Translations under genes and position numbers: made by a program
Assembly (NCBI GenBank): GCA_964561545.1
Contig: CAZLQF010000037.1
Span: 1 to 22,826, forward strand
Length of the DNA: 22,826 nucleotides
Direction of reading: 5' to 3'
DNA from: CAZLQF01 sp964561545
GTDB lineage: Bacteria > Bacteroidota > Bacteroidia > CAILMK01 > CAYYUA01
Shown: positions 6,892-16,400 of the stretch, in pieces
Layout of the letters: every line of letters begins with the position of its first letter
How positions within the stretch are numbered: position 1 is the stretch's first letter
The notes under the pieces: model-generated
The model's input: only the letters and a program-made list of their open reading frames with translations
The model's database searches: none
Told to the model about the DNA's origin: nothing

Positions 6892-7713
6892 TCAAGCATT
6901 TAATTCGGAACCACAATAATTGCAGTATTTGGCATCTTCTTCATGTACTATTCTGCTGCAATTAGGGCAGATTTTTTTGTTTTGCTGATTATAAGATGCT
7001 TTGGTTATCTCAGATGATACAATGCCCGTAGGAATGGCTAAGATGGCATAGCCAAGGATCATAAGTATGGCTGCCATAGCCCTGCCAAAATCAGTTTTAG
7101 CCGTAAGGCTCCCCTCACTAACGGGGGTTATGGTTTGTATGGCCCAATAAACACTTACTGGTATGTTGTTGAAGCCATTTTCTGGCCCTTCTACTATATA
7201 CATAAAAGCACCGAGCACCACTACAACGGTAATAATAGCCCCTAAAAAAACTGTTATTTTAATCCGGCTGGCTTTGAGGGCATCTTTAATGTTTTCAGCC
7301 GCCCGAATGTACCGGGTAAGCTTTAGGATCCTGAACAACCTGAGCAGCCTTAAGGTACGGATCACCATTAAAAAATGAGGACCTGATACAAACAACTCAA
7401 TATAAGTGGGTAAAATTGCGAGCAAATCGATAATTCCATAAAAGCTCAAGGCATAATTTAACGCATGCCTTGCAAGGTATAACCTTAGCAGGTATTCTAT
7501 GGTAAATAAAATGGTTATCACCCATTCAATCATATAGAACTCGTACCCATATTGGGCCTTAATGGGTTGAATGGACTCAATGACCACCAAAAGAACACTT
7601 AAAAATATGATGATCATTAACGCTATATCAAAAGCCTTAGCAAGCGGTGTGTCTGTTTCGAATATGATCCTTGATAAGCGTTGCTTAAGTGATTTGTTCG
7701 ATTGCTGCCTCAT
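6892..7713 (-). CDS. Voltage-gated ion channel homologue with a non-canonical filter and C-terminal zinc ribbon
   Basis: A 273-residue Kv-type channel subunit in the inner membrane. Segments read S1 27-47, S2 60-80, S3 88-108, S4 113-137, S5 152-174, pore helix 186-196 and S6 210-233. S4 keeps the voltage-sensor ladder R119, R122, R125, R128, K131, R134. After the pore helix VYWAIQTIT, the K+ selectivity sequence TVGYGD is replaced in register by PVSEGS (residues 197-202), although flanks such as LGYAILAIPTGI in S6 match K+ channel relatives. Frame-shifted readings here hit stops, so this is not a simple sequencing slip. The C-terminus carries CPNC...CNYC (C249, C252, C264, C267), a zinc ribbon. 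Ion selectivity is therefore uncertain; a non-selective, Na+/Ca2+ or non-conducting role is possible. Confidence 0.9.
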   Translation of the reverse strand: MRQQSNKSLKQRLSRIIFETDTPLAKAFDIALMIIIFLSVLLVVIESIQPIKAQYGYEFYMIEWVITILFTIEYLLRLYLARHALNYALSFYGIIDLLAILPTYIELFVSGPHFLMVIRTLRLLRLFRILKLTRYIRAAENIKDALKASRIKITVFLGAIITVVVVLGAFMYIVEGPENGFNNIPVSVYWAIQTITPVSEGSLTAKTDFGRAMAAILMILGYAILAIPTGIVSSEITKASYNQQNKKICPNCSRIVHEEDAKYCNYCGSELNA

Positions 7714-8365
7714 AAGAGGGGCGGTACTTTTAAGGATTTACGATTTTTAATAGCCAATAATTCGGCTCAATAAAAAGTTCATTACCAGCAATGAAGGAAT
7801 TCATTTTAATCGAAATTCTTTTTCGTTTGAGGATAAACCATTGCAAATAAACCTAAAAACTTTAGTTATTTGATAAATACGTAACATCATTTAAGATCTG
7901 ATTTAACCTTACTCGGTTCTTTAATTGTTAACATTGCCTTCAATGAATTGCCAGAACTCGGTAGGTTGATCACCTATTAGTCCTTGCTAATCCGATTTAG
8001 GTTGTGGAGTTCTGGTAAAAAAGGACAAAAATTTAAAGGCGGAGATAACCATGACCAAGGGAAGCGGTAAGCTTTCTTGCTTTTTTACCCAAAAACCCAA
8101 AGGGTTCGCTTTTCGATCCTTGATGGCCTTACCTAAGACATCTTCAACGTTACCAAATGCACTTACTGCTTTTAAGTTGGTTCAAAAAGCCATAATATAA
8201 CTTGGTCCCTTTCGGATGAGCAAAAGAAGTTAAGATTGGTTCCTTCCATTGAATTCATTTAAAATTAAGCAGGAAAACTAAGTACAATATTTTTTTGCTT
8301 AAATTCGTTTCAAATATTGCGTTTAAAATTTCTTTATTCAATTTATATATTAAAAATTAGGTACT
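7714..8365. other. Long divergent intergenic region with an inverted repeat
   Basis: This 652-base gap separates the channel (minus) from the M16 protease (plus). No protein-coding frame was convincing. It contains an inverted repeat (7948-8018, see separate entry) and is otherwise AT-rich. A weak -33/-7 pair (TTTG at 8294-8297, then TA at 8315) may serve the protease gene, but the -7 element fits poorly. Decayed mobile DNA cannot be excluded. Confidence 0.45.
7948..8018. repeat. Inverted repeat with a 47-base loop, unknown role
   Basis: CCAGAACTC (7951-7959) and GAGTTCTGG (8007-8015) are perfect 9-base inverted arms. Adding a G-T pair and two A-T pairs gives a 12-base stem (7948-7959 with 8007-8018). 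The loop holds a further small hairpin, TAGGT/ACCTA. No T tract follows directly, so it is not a classic terminator; a structured RNA or the remains of a small mobile element are possible. Confidence 0.5.
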
Positions 8366-11344
8366 ATGTTAAAGCGCATTTTTACTTTTTTAATCGTTTC
8401 ATCCTTAATATGCTTTTGGGGATGTTCCAGTGAACAACAAGCAAAGCAAAACGACTATACAACAAAATCCAAAACCGACCGGCATGGGAACAAATACAAG
8501 ACCGTAACCAATGACCCTTACAATGCCAGGATTTACGAATTGGAAAATGGTTTAGAAGTTTACCTAACCCAAGATGAAGAAGAGCCGAGGATTCAAACTT
8601 TGATTGCCGTCAGGGCTGGTTCTGCCTCTGAACAGAAAGAAACTACGGGGCTGGCCCATTACCTGGAGCACATGTTATTTAAAGGCACTTCCAGATTGGC
8701 TACCAAAAATTGGGAAAAGGAGAAGCCTTTGCTTGAAAAGCTCTCTAATTTATATGAAAAGCGAAAAGCTACAGACGACAGTGCCCAAAAAGCGCGCATT
8801 TATAAAACCATTGATAGCCTCTCTCAAGAAGCTGCTAAATATGCCATCCCCAATGAATACGATAAGATTGTATCCAGCATGGGCGGTAAAAATACGAACG
8901 CCTTTACCAGTAAGGACAGAACAGTTTATATGAACAACATACCCTCCAATGAAGTAGAAAAATGGGTGCGCTTAGAGCGCGAGCGGTTTAGCAACATGGT
9001 GCTGCGGCTTTTCCACACCGAACTGGAAACCGTTTTTGAAGAATTTAACCAAAGCCAGGACAGCGATTTTAGAAGAGCAAGGATGGCCATGAACAAAGCG
9101 CTCTTCCAGGAGCATCCTTATCGGTATTCTACTATTGGCAAGCCTGAACACCTCAAAAATCCTTCGATGAAAAATGTCCATGCCTTTAAAAATGAATACT
9201 ATGCCCCCAATAATATGGCCATTTGTATGTCAGGTGATTTGGACCCGGCTGAAACATTCAAAATGATCAAAAAACATTGGAGCAACATGGAGCCCAATCC
9301 CGATCTTCAAGAAGACCGGGAACATGGTGAAGCCAAGCCCTTAGACAGCACCATTGTTAAATCCGTTCAAGGACCAGAAGCCAAACGCGTATATGTGGGT
9401 TACCGCTTTCCTGCTACTGATACCGCCCAAATGATGGTTACGCTGATCGATGAATTGCTTTACAATGGGCAGGCTGGCCTTATTGATCTTAACCTTGAGA
9501 AAAAGCAAAAAATCCTCAATGGCGGTTGTTATTCCAATTTTTACCGCGAATATGGTCAACTGCGTTTTTACGGCCAGGCCAGAGCCGATCAATCGCTTCA
9601 AGAAGTTAAGAACTTGCTCATGGACCAGGTGAAGAAGCTTAAAAAAGGTGATTTCCCGGATTGGATGCTGGAAGCCGTGATCCGTAACAAGAAGAAAGAA
9701 CGCATTGAGCAGCGCAGTTCCAATTGGAAAGCTTTTGCCTTTGTGGATGCATTTATTAAAGACCAACCGTGGGTTGATCAGGTTAATTACATTGAACAAT
9801 TGTCCGGTATAACCAAGCAAGACGTGGTCAATTTCGCCAAAGCGAACTTGAATCAAAACCGCGTTCTTGTTTACAAACGCCATGGAGCGGACACTTCATC
9901 CGTGGAAATGCCCAAGCCTCCAATTACTTCCGTCAACATTAACCGCAAGGTTCAGTCTGAATTTCACAAGGGCATTGATACCATGAAAACCGAGCGCATC
10001 GAACCAGTTTTTATTGATTACGATGAGCGGATCAAAACTCGTAAGCTTAGCAACGACATTAAGCTCAATTACATTGAAAACAAGGAAAATGACTTGTTCA
10101 AACTATACTATATCGCAGACATCGGCAGTAAGCATGATCAAAAACTTTCCCTGGCGATCGATTACCTGGAGAAAATCGGTACCGATCAATATACACCTGA
10201 AAAACTTGAACAGGAATTTTACAAGCTAGCTTCCAATTTTAACGTATCCGCCAATGATGAGCGATCTTATCTACAGGTAGAAGGCCTGAAGGAAAACCTG
10301 GATGAGACGGTTAACCTCCTGGAACACATTTTAGCCAATGCCAAAGCAGATACCGCCGCGTACCGGAAGATGGTGAACAACATCATCGAGAAGCGAAAGA
10401 ACCGCAAGAAAAATAAACAATGGAACATGCGGGCCCTTTTTAATTATGGCATTTACGGGCCTAATTCCAATTTCACCAATAAAATCCCATCTGAAACCCT
10501 TCGCACTATTGAACCAGAGATGCTGGTTAATAAAATCCAAGCGTTGTACAAGCATGATCATTACATGCTTTACCATGGTACCCACGAATTTGACAGCGTC
10601 CAAAACCTCTTGGCCAACAAGCATGAAATACCAGAAAACCTTCAATCCATTCCCGCTAAGCGAGAATACAGCAAGCGCAACACCACAGGCGATAGTGTTT
10701 TCATGGCCGATTACGACATGGTTCAGGCCATGGTATTACTGGCTTCCAGAGGGCAAGTTCAGGATACCACATTGTTCCCTTATGCCAAAATGTACAACCA
10801 ATACTACGGCAGGGGCTTATCCTCTATCTTGTTTCAAGAGATCCGTGAATCAAAGGGATTGGCATATTCTGTTTCTGGTAACTATTCCACCCCTGACACC
10901 AACGAGCATCATCTGAACCAAACTTATGTAGCGACCCAAATAGACAAACTTACAGACGCCACTAATGCCGTCAAAGAATTACTGAACGAAATGCCTAAAG
11001 CTGAAAAACAATTTAAAACATCCAAGACTAACATCCTCAAAAACATCGAAACCAACCGCACCTCTGGAGCTTCGATCTTCTTCAGCTACCTCAATGATAG
11101 GGAAAAAGGCTTTAAGCATGATATGGACCGCTACATTTACAACGAAGTGCAATCCATGACCTTAGAAGACATGGAGCAATTCTTCCAAAACCATATTAAG
11201 AAAAGTAATTACGACATGATGATCATAAGCGACCTTGACAAACTGGATGAAAGCATGATCAATCAATATGGCAAAACCAAAACCCTCAGCCGTGATGAAT
11301 TATTTGGCTATGAAGTTGGCGGGGAGGAAGCAGCTATACAATAG
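8366..11344 (+). CDS. M16 family zinc metallopeptidase (insulinase/pitrilysin-like), lipoprotein
   Basis: A 992-residue protease with two M16 units. The N-terminal signal MLKRIFTFLIVSSLICFWGC ends in a lipobox-like WGC, so the mature protein probably starts at Cys20 and sits in the envelope. The zinc motif HYLEH is at residues 98-102 (H98, H102 ligands, E101 general base). The third ligand is likely Glu226 in the ELETVFEEF segment, with E219 as the supporting acid. The catalytic unit covers about 55-510. The second unit (about 560-980) lacks HxxEH but keeps EIRESKGLAYSVSGNY, the usual mark of the non-catalytic half. A helical, charged insert (about 115-160) follows the zinc motif. Such enzymes degrade peptides in the periplasm; the substrate here is unknown. 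It is transcribed alone. Confidence 0.92.
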   Translation: MLKRIFTFLIVSSLICFWGCSSEQQAKQNDYTTKSKTDRHGNKYKTVTNDPYNARIYELENGLEVYLTQDEEEPRIQTLIAVRAGSASEQKETTGLAHYLEHMLFKGTSRLATKNWEKEKPLLEKLSNLYEKRKATDDSAQKARIYKTIDSLSQEAAKYAIPNEYDKIVSSMGGKNTNAFTSKDRTVYMNNIPSNEVEKWVRLERERFSNMVLRLFHTELETVFEEFNQSQDSDFRRARMAMNKALFQEHPYRYSTIGKPEHLKNPSMKNVHAFKNEYYAPNNMAICMSGDLDPAETFKMIKKHWSNMEPNPDLQEDREHGEAKPLDSTIVKSVQGPEAKRVYVGYRFPATDTAQMMVTLIDELLYNGQAGLIDLNLEKKQKILNGGCYSNFYREYGQLRFYGQARADQSLQEVKNLLMDQVKKLKKGDFPDWMLEAVIRNKKKERIEQRSSNWKAFAFVDAFIKDQPWVDQVNYIEQLSGITKQDVVNFAKANLNQNRVLVYKRHGADTSSVEMPKPPITSVNINRKVQSEFHKGIDTMKTERIEPVFIDYDERIKTRKLSNDIKLNYIENKENDLFKLYYIADIGSKHDQKLSLAIDYLEKIGTDQYTPEKLEQEFYKLASNFNVSANDERSYLQVEGLKENLDETVNLLEHILANAKADTAAYRKMVNNIIEKRKNRKKNKQWNMRALFNYGIYGPNSNFTNKIPSETLRTIEPEMLVNKIQALYKHDHYMLYHGTHEFDSVQNLLANKHEIPENLQSIPAKREYSKRNTTGDSVFMADYDMVQAMVLLASRGQVQDTTLFPYAKMYNQYYGRGLSSILFQEIRESKGLAYSVSGNYSTPDTNEHHLNQTYVATQIDKLTDATNAVKELLNEMPKAEKQFKTSKTNILKNIETNRTSGASIFFSYLNDREKGFKHDMDRYIYNEVQSMTLEDMEQFFQNHIKKSNYDMMIISDLDKLDESMINQYGKTKTLSRDELFGYEVGGEEAAIQ

Positions 11345-11819
11345 TTGGATGGTAACAACATAAGCAATAAATTGGAATAGCTAATTATAGATTGATCGGG
11401 AATTCAGGGAATTTGGCTATTTTATGGCATTTTTTAGGCAACCTTGGGTCAATTTACCTGAAAAAATATTTTTAGTTTCTAATAAAAACCGTTAAAGGTT
11501 TGCAATTGGCTTTTCCTGATGCTCCTAATACCAATTCAAATTTTCTGGATTGCCTTAATATCTTGGATTTAAATGTACGGTTAATTTTTAAAACCTTTTT
11601 CCCGAATGCTTGTATATTTTACAGGGCAATGTTTTAAGAAAATTGGTTCCTATAACGAATTATCAAAATTTTCCAACCTTTTCCACGCAATTTTGGCCCA
11701 CCCACACACTGTTAAGTTTTTTTATTGAGAAAATTCACCGAATTTTGCACCTTTCTTTGAAGGGCTAAATTCTTTCAAATTACTGATTTTCAAATTATAA
11801 AACATTACAAATACGGATT
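11345..11819. other. Intergenic region upstream of ndh
   Basis: A 475-base AT-rich gap with stops in all frames and no recognised RNA. A putative promoter for the downstream gene lies at 11744-11773. A short dyad AAACC/GGTTT occurs near 11488-11503. No clear terminator for the M16 gene was found. Confidence 0.45.
11744..11773 (+). promoter_or_regulatory. Putative Bacteroidota-type promoter of ndh
   Basis: TTTG (11744-11747) is followed after 18 bases by TAAATTCT (11766-11773). This matches the TTTG...TAnnTTTG consensus of the Bacteroidota housekeeping sigma factor at six of eight -7 positions, counting the two free ones. It lies about 50 bases upstream of the NDH-2 start. Evidence is sequence resemblance only. 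Confidence 0.3.
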
Positions 11820-13109
11820 ATGAAAGCCAATATTCCCGAAGAAAACCGACCAAGGGTAGTGATCGTAGGAGGTGGATTTGCCGGGCTTGAAATTGCAAAA
11901 GGCCTCAAAGACTCCGATTACCAAGTAGTCATGATCGATCGCAACAATTACCACACATTTATTCCCTTGCTTTATCAGGTCGGTACAGCCGGGCTTGAGC
12001 CTTCTTCCATTGCTTATCCTATTCGGAAAATATTCAACAATCAAGAGAATTTTCATTTCCGGGTAACGGAAATGCGGGGCGTTAAGCCTTATGAGCAAAA
12101 TATTGTTACAGATATCGGGCGCATCGATTACGATTATTTGGTGCTTGCCCACGGATCAAGGGCCAATTTTTTTGGAAACGAGGAGGTTAAGAAAAATTGC
12201 CTGGGCCTCAAGTCCGTTAACCAAGCAATGAACCTTAGAAGCTTCATCCTTAGGAATTTCGAAAAATCGCTGCTCACCCCCGATCCTAAACAACAGGAAG
12301 CTTTAATGAACTTTGTAATAGTAGGAGGCGGCCCAACTGGCGTTGAACTTGCCGGGGCCCTTGGAGAGCTAAAAAACAAAGTTTTGCCTAAGGATTATCC
12401 GGAATTGGACCTAAGTAAGATGAACATCGTTTTAATGGAGGGAATGGATCGTTTGCTTCCAGGAATGTCCCAAAAATCCTCTCAAAAGGCCGAGAAATAC
12501 ATAAGGGAATTTGATGTTGATCTCTACAAAAACACTTTTGTCCAAAATTTTGATAGTGAAAAGGTGACCTTCAAACAAAATGGTGAAGAACAAAGCTTGC
12601 CTGCGTATACCCTTATTTGGGCAGCAGGTGTAAAAGGTCGGGAAACTGAGGGGCTCAGTGACCAAGCTTTTGGCAAAGGAAACCGCGTGCTTGTCAATCG
12701 ACAGAACAAGGTTTTAGGGTATGAAAATATTTATGCCATTGGCGATGTAGCACTAATGGAAACACCCAATTATGCGGATGGGCATCCCCAGCTCGCACCC
12801 GTTGCTATTCAGCAAGGAACAACACTTGCCAAGAATTTGGAAGCAAAGCGAAAAGGTTGGCCTGAAACGGATTTTGAATATTACCATAAAGGAGCCATGG
12901 CTACCGTTGGCCGAAACAGAGCAGTTGCAGACCTGCCTCAAATGCATTTGGGAGGCATTATGGCCTGGCTTGCTTGGATGCTCGTTCATCTCTTAATGCT
13001 TGTGGGATTCCGTAACAAGGTGGTCGTATTTTTTGATTGGGTTTGGAATTATTTTAGTTATGATAGAGGCATCCGGCTTATCCTACCCCGATCAAAAGAG
13101 TTGAAGTGA
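11820..13109 (+). CDS. ndh: Type II NADH:quinone oxidoreductase (NDH-2)
   Basis: A 429-residue FAD enzyme that passes electrons from NADH to quinone without pumping protons. The FAD-binding motif VVIVGGGFAGLEIAKGL is at residues 13-29. The substrate and flavin region NNYHTFIPLLYQVGTAGLEP follows. The NADH-binding motif VIVGGGPTGVELAGALGEL is at about 166-184, the second FAD motif IYAIGDVALM at about 305-314, and the quinone-site segment PQLAPVAIQQG after it. The C-terminal part (about 378-415) has hydrophobic and aromatic stretches (WLAWMLVHLLMLVGF) that anchor it to the inner membrane, as usual for NDH-2. Length is normal. No neighbouring gene shares its transcript. Confidence 0.93.
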   Translation: MKANIPEENRPRVVIVGGGFAGLEIAKGLKDSDYQVVMIDRNNYHTFIPLLYQVGTAGLEPSSIAYPIRKIFNNQENFHFRVTEMRGVKPYEQNIVTDIGRIDYDYLVLAHGSRANFFGNEEVKKNCLGLKSVNQAMNLRSFILRNFEKSLLTPDPKQQEALMNFVIVGGGPTGVELAGALGELKNKVLPKDYPELDLSKMNIVLMEGMDRLLPGMSQKSSQKAEKYIREFDVDLYKNTFVQNFDSEKVTFKQNGEEQSLPAYTLIWAAGVKGRETEGLSDQAFGKGNRVLVNRQNKVLGYENIYAIGDVALMETPNYADGHPQLAPVAIQQGTTLAKNLEAKRKGWPETDFEYYHKGAMATVGRNRAVADLPQMHLGGIMAWLAWMLVHLLMLVGFRNKVVVFFDWVWNYFSYDRGIRLILPRSKELK

Positions 13110-13440
13110 ATCAAACGAAAGGCCCATTTGTAACGAATCCGTATAAGAATTTCAATATAACAACCGACCAAATTTCCTTATTTCTATTTTCTGCAACGTC
13201 ACCCTTCCAACCTTTGCTATTAGCTGCCGAAAGATCGCAAATCTATAGAACGCATTAATAGGGGCCTAATGCCTTAGTACTAAATACTGACTACCAAATC
13301 TCCTGTCTTGGTGTTTGGTTCTAAGCTCCAAGTTCTATTCAACCTACATCTGTTGAAAACTTATCCTGTTATACATCTGCAACCCTTCGTACCTTTACAG
13401 CGTTAATTTTTTTCAAATCCTTAAGCAAAAACCATTTACA
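13110..13440. other. Intergenic region upstream of dnaE
   Basis: A 331-base gap without a gene. It contains an inverted repeat ACCAAA/TTTGGT (13293-13298 and 13314-13319). It also has the phrase AGTACTAAATACTGACTACC (from 13276), which resembles one just upstream of the DUF58 gene. TACCTTTA near 13390 is a weak -7 candidate for dnaE. Confidence 0.45.
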
Positions 13441-16400
13441 ATGCCAGATTTTGCGCATTTGCATTGTCATACTCAATATTCGTTGTTAGACGGAGCCTCT
13501 GAAATTTCCAAAATGATGCAGAAGGCCAAAGACGATGGCCAGGAGGCCGTGGCCATTACCGACCATGGCAACATGTTCGGGGTATTTGACTTTTACAACC
13601 AAGCCCAACAACACGGCCTTAAGCCCCTTATTGGATGTGAGTTTTATGTGGTGGAAGACCGGCATAAAAAGAAATTTGATAAACAAAATAAAGACAAGCG
13701 TTACCACCAGCTGATGCTGGCCAAGAATGCCAAAGGCTATCAAAACCTTTCCATGCTCTGCTCGCTGGGTTTCATGGAAGGCTTTTACCAAAAGTGGCCA
13801 AGAATCGACAAAGCGCTCATTCGCAAATACAGTGAAGGAATCATTGCCACCACCTGCTGCCTCGCAGCAGAAATCCCCCAAACGTTCATTGCCCAAGGCG
13901 AAGAAGCAGCAGAAAAGGTCTTCCTGGAATGGTGGGAGATCTTTGGCGATGATTATTACATCGAAGTCCAAAGGCACGGCCTGCATACCATCAACGAGCA
14001 AGGCGTCAATGATTTCCTGATCCGTATGGCACGGAAATATGGCGTTAAAATGATCGCTACCAACGATTCCCACTACATCGACCAGGAAGATTGGAATGCA
14101 CACGATACCCTGCTATGCATCAACACTGGTGACGACAAAACCACACCCATGGGCGACAAGGGCCAGCAGGTGTACCGTTTTGTAACAGAAGACGGCAATA
14201 TCATCAACACTACCACTGAGGATATCAAGCAATCGCATGGTAATGATGCCCGTGTCAAGGCCACCCTCAAAAGAATGGAAGAAAAAGGATCTAAGTTCAA
14301 ACCCCGGTTTGGCTTTGAAAATGACCAATTCTACTTTAAGACCAAGGAAGAAATGGCCGACCTATTTAAAGACATTCCAGAGGCCATTGAAAACACGATG
14401 GAGGTTGTGGAAAAAATAGAAACCCCTGAATTAAAGCGGGACATCCTCCTTCCCAATTATACGCTGCCGAAGGAATTCCAAAGCATGAATGAATACCTGC
14501 GCCACCTTACTTACGAAAAGGCCAAAGAACGGTATGGCGAACTCAGGCAGGACGTAGTCGAGCGGTTAGAACATGAGCTGAACATCATCACCAGCATGGG
14601 CTTTTCCGGTTACTTTCTGATCGTTCAGGATTTCATTGAAGCCGCTAAGCAAAGAAATGTTTGGGTCGGCCCTGGTCGTGGTTCAGCAGCCGGATCGGCT
14701 GTAGCTTATGCCATTGGAATCACCAATGTGGATCCGCTTGAATACGACCTTTTGTTTGAGCGGTTTTTGAACCCGGAGCGCGTGAGCATGCCGGATATCG
14801 ATATTGATTTTGACGATTATGGCCGTCAGGAAGTGATCGACTATGTAGTAGAAGAATATGGCAAAAACCAAGTAGCCCATATAATTACCTATGGTAAAAT
14901 GGCGGCTCGGAGTGCTGTACGGGACGTGGGCCGCGTATTGGAATACCCGCTTAAAGATACCGACAAGCTTGCCAAAATGATCCCGGAAGGTCCGGGCGTC
15001 ACGCTTGAAAAGGCTTTTGATGACAACCCCGACCTGAAGCAAATAAAAGAACAGGAAGGCACAGAAGAAAGTGAGCTGCTTAAGATGGCAGCCACCATCG
15101 AAGGTTCGATTAGAAACCGTGGACTCCACGCAGCAGGGATCATCATTGCCCCTGATGACATTCGTCAATACATCCCGGTCTGCACTTCCAAAGATTCTGA
15201 TTTGCTGGTAACGCAGTTTGACGGCAATTACATTGAGGATGCTGGCATGTTAAAAATGGATTTCCTGGGCCTTAAAACCCTGACCATAGCCAAGGATGCC
15301 GTGCAAAATATTAAGCTTTCAACCGGAGTAGAAATTGACCTCAACAAAATACCCCTTGACGATGAAAATGCCTTTAAGCTCTTCCAGCGAGGCGAAACCA
15401 TTGCTACTTTCCAGTTTGAATCCGATGGGATGCGCTCCTACCTCAAACAACTAAAGCCCAACTCCATCAAGGACCTCATTGCCATGAACGCCCTCTACCG
15501 GCCAGGCCCCATGGATTACATCCCTACTTTCATCAATCGTAAACACGGCAAAGAAGAAGTGGATTACCCACATCCATGGCTTGAAGACATCTTGAAGCCT
15601 ACTTATGGCATCATGGTATACCAAGAGCAGATCATGCAGTGTGCTCAGATCATAGGAGGCTTTTCCCTTGGTAAAGCAGACATCCTGCGCAAAGCCATGG
15701 GCAAGAAGAAGATGGAAGTGATGCAGAAAATGAAGCAGGAATTCATAGAAGGTGCCAAGGAAAAGGATGTAGATGAACAAAAGGCGGAAGAGATCTTTGG
15801 CATCATGGAAAAGTTTGCCTCCTACGGTTTTAACAGGGCCCACTCCACAGCTTACTCTATGGTGGCTTACCAAACCGGGTTTTTGAAAGCCAATTATCCC
15901 GCCCAATTTATGGCTGCCGTGCTAACGCATAACATGAGCGACATCGATAAAGTCGTTTTCTTTATTGAGGAATGCAAGCGCATGGGCATTAAGGTATGTG
16001 GACCGGATGTCAATGAAAGCAATTATCATTTTAACGTCAACGAAAATGGTGAGATCAGATTTGGGCTTGGCGCCATTAAGGGCGTTGGTGAAGGTGCCAT
16101 AAAAGCCATCGTTGATGAAAGAAACGCCAATGGGTTTTTCAAGGACATTTTTGATTTAACCAAAAGGGCCAACTTAAAAGCCCTTAACCGAAAAGCGCTG
16201 GAAAGTCTGGCCAAAGCGGGAGCTCTGGACAATTTGGACGATTTTTACCGTTCCCAATATTTTTACAAGGAAAGTGAAAAAGACCCAAACCTTATTGAAA
16301 AGGCTGTAAGATTTGCCCAGAAATGTAAGGAACTCAAGCAGCAATCCAGCCAATCATTGTTTGGAGACAGGGAAGACTTCCAACCCGAACCACCGAAGGC

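Noticed and set aside
8101..8125. GGGTTCG...CGATCC string resembling a tRNA T-arm
   Set aside because: No acceptor stem, D-arm or anticodon arm can be built around it.
9341..9883. 180-codon antisense open frame inside the M16 protease
   Set aside because: It is antisense to well-conserved protease coding sequence and has no family features of its own.
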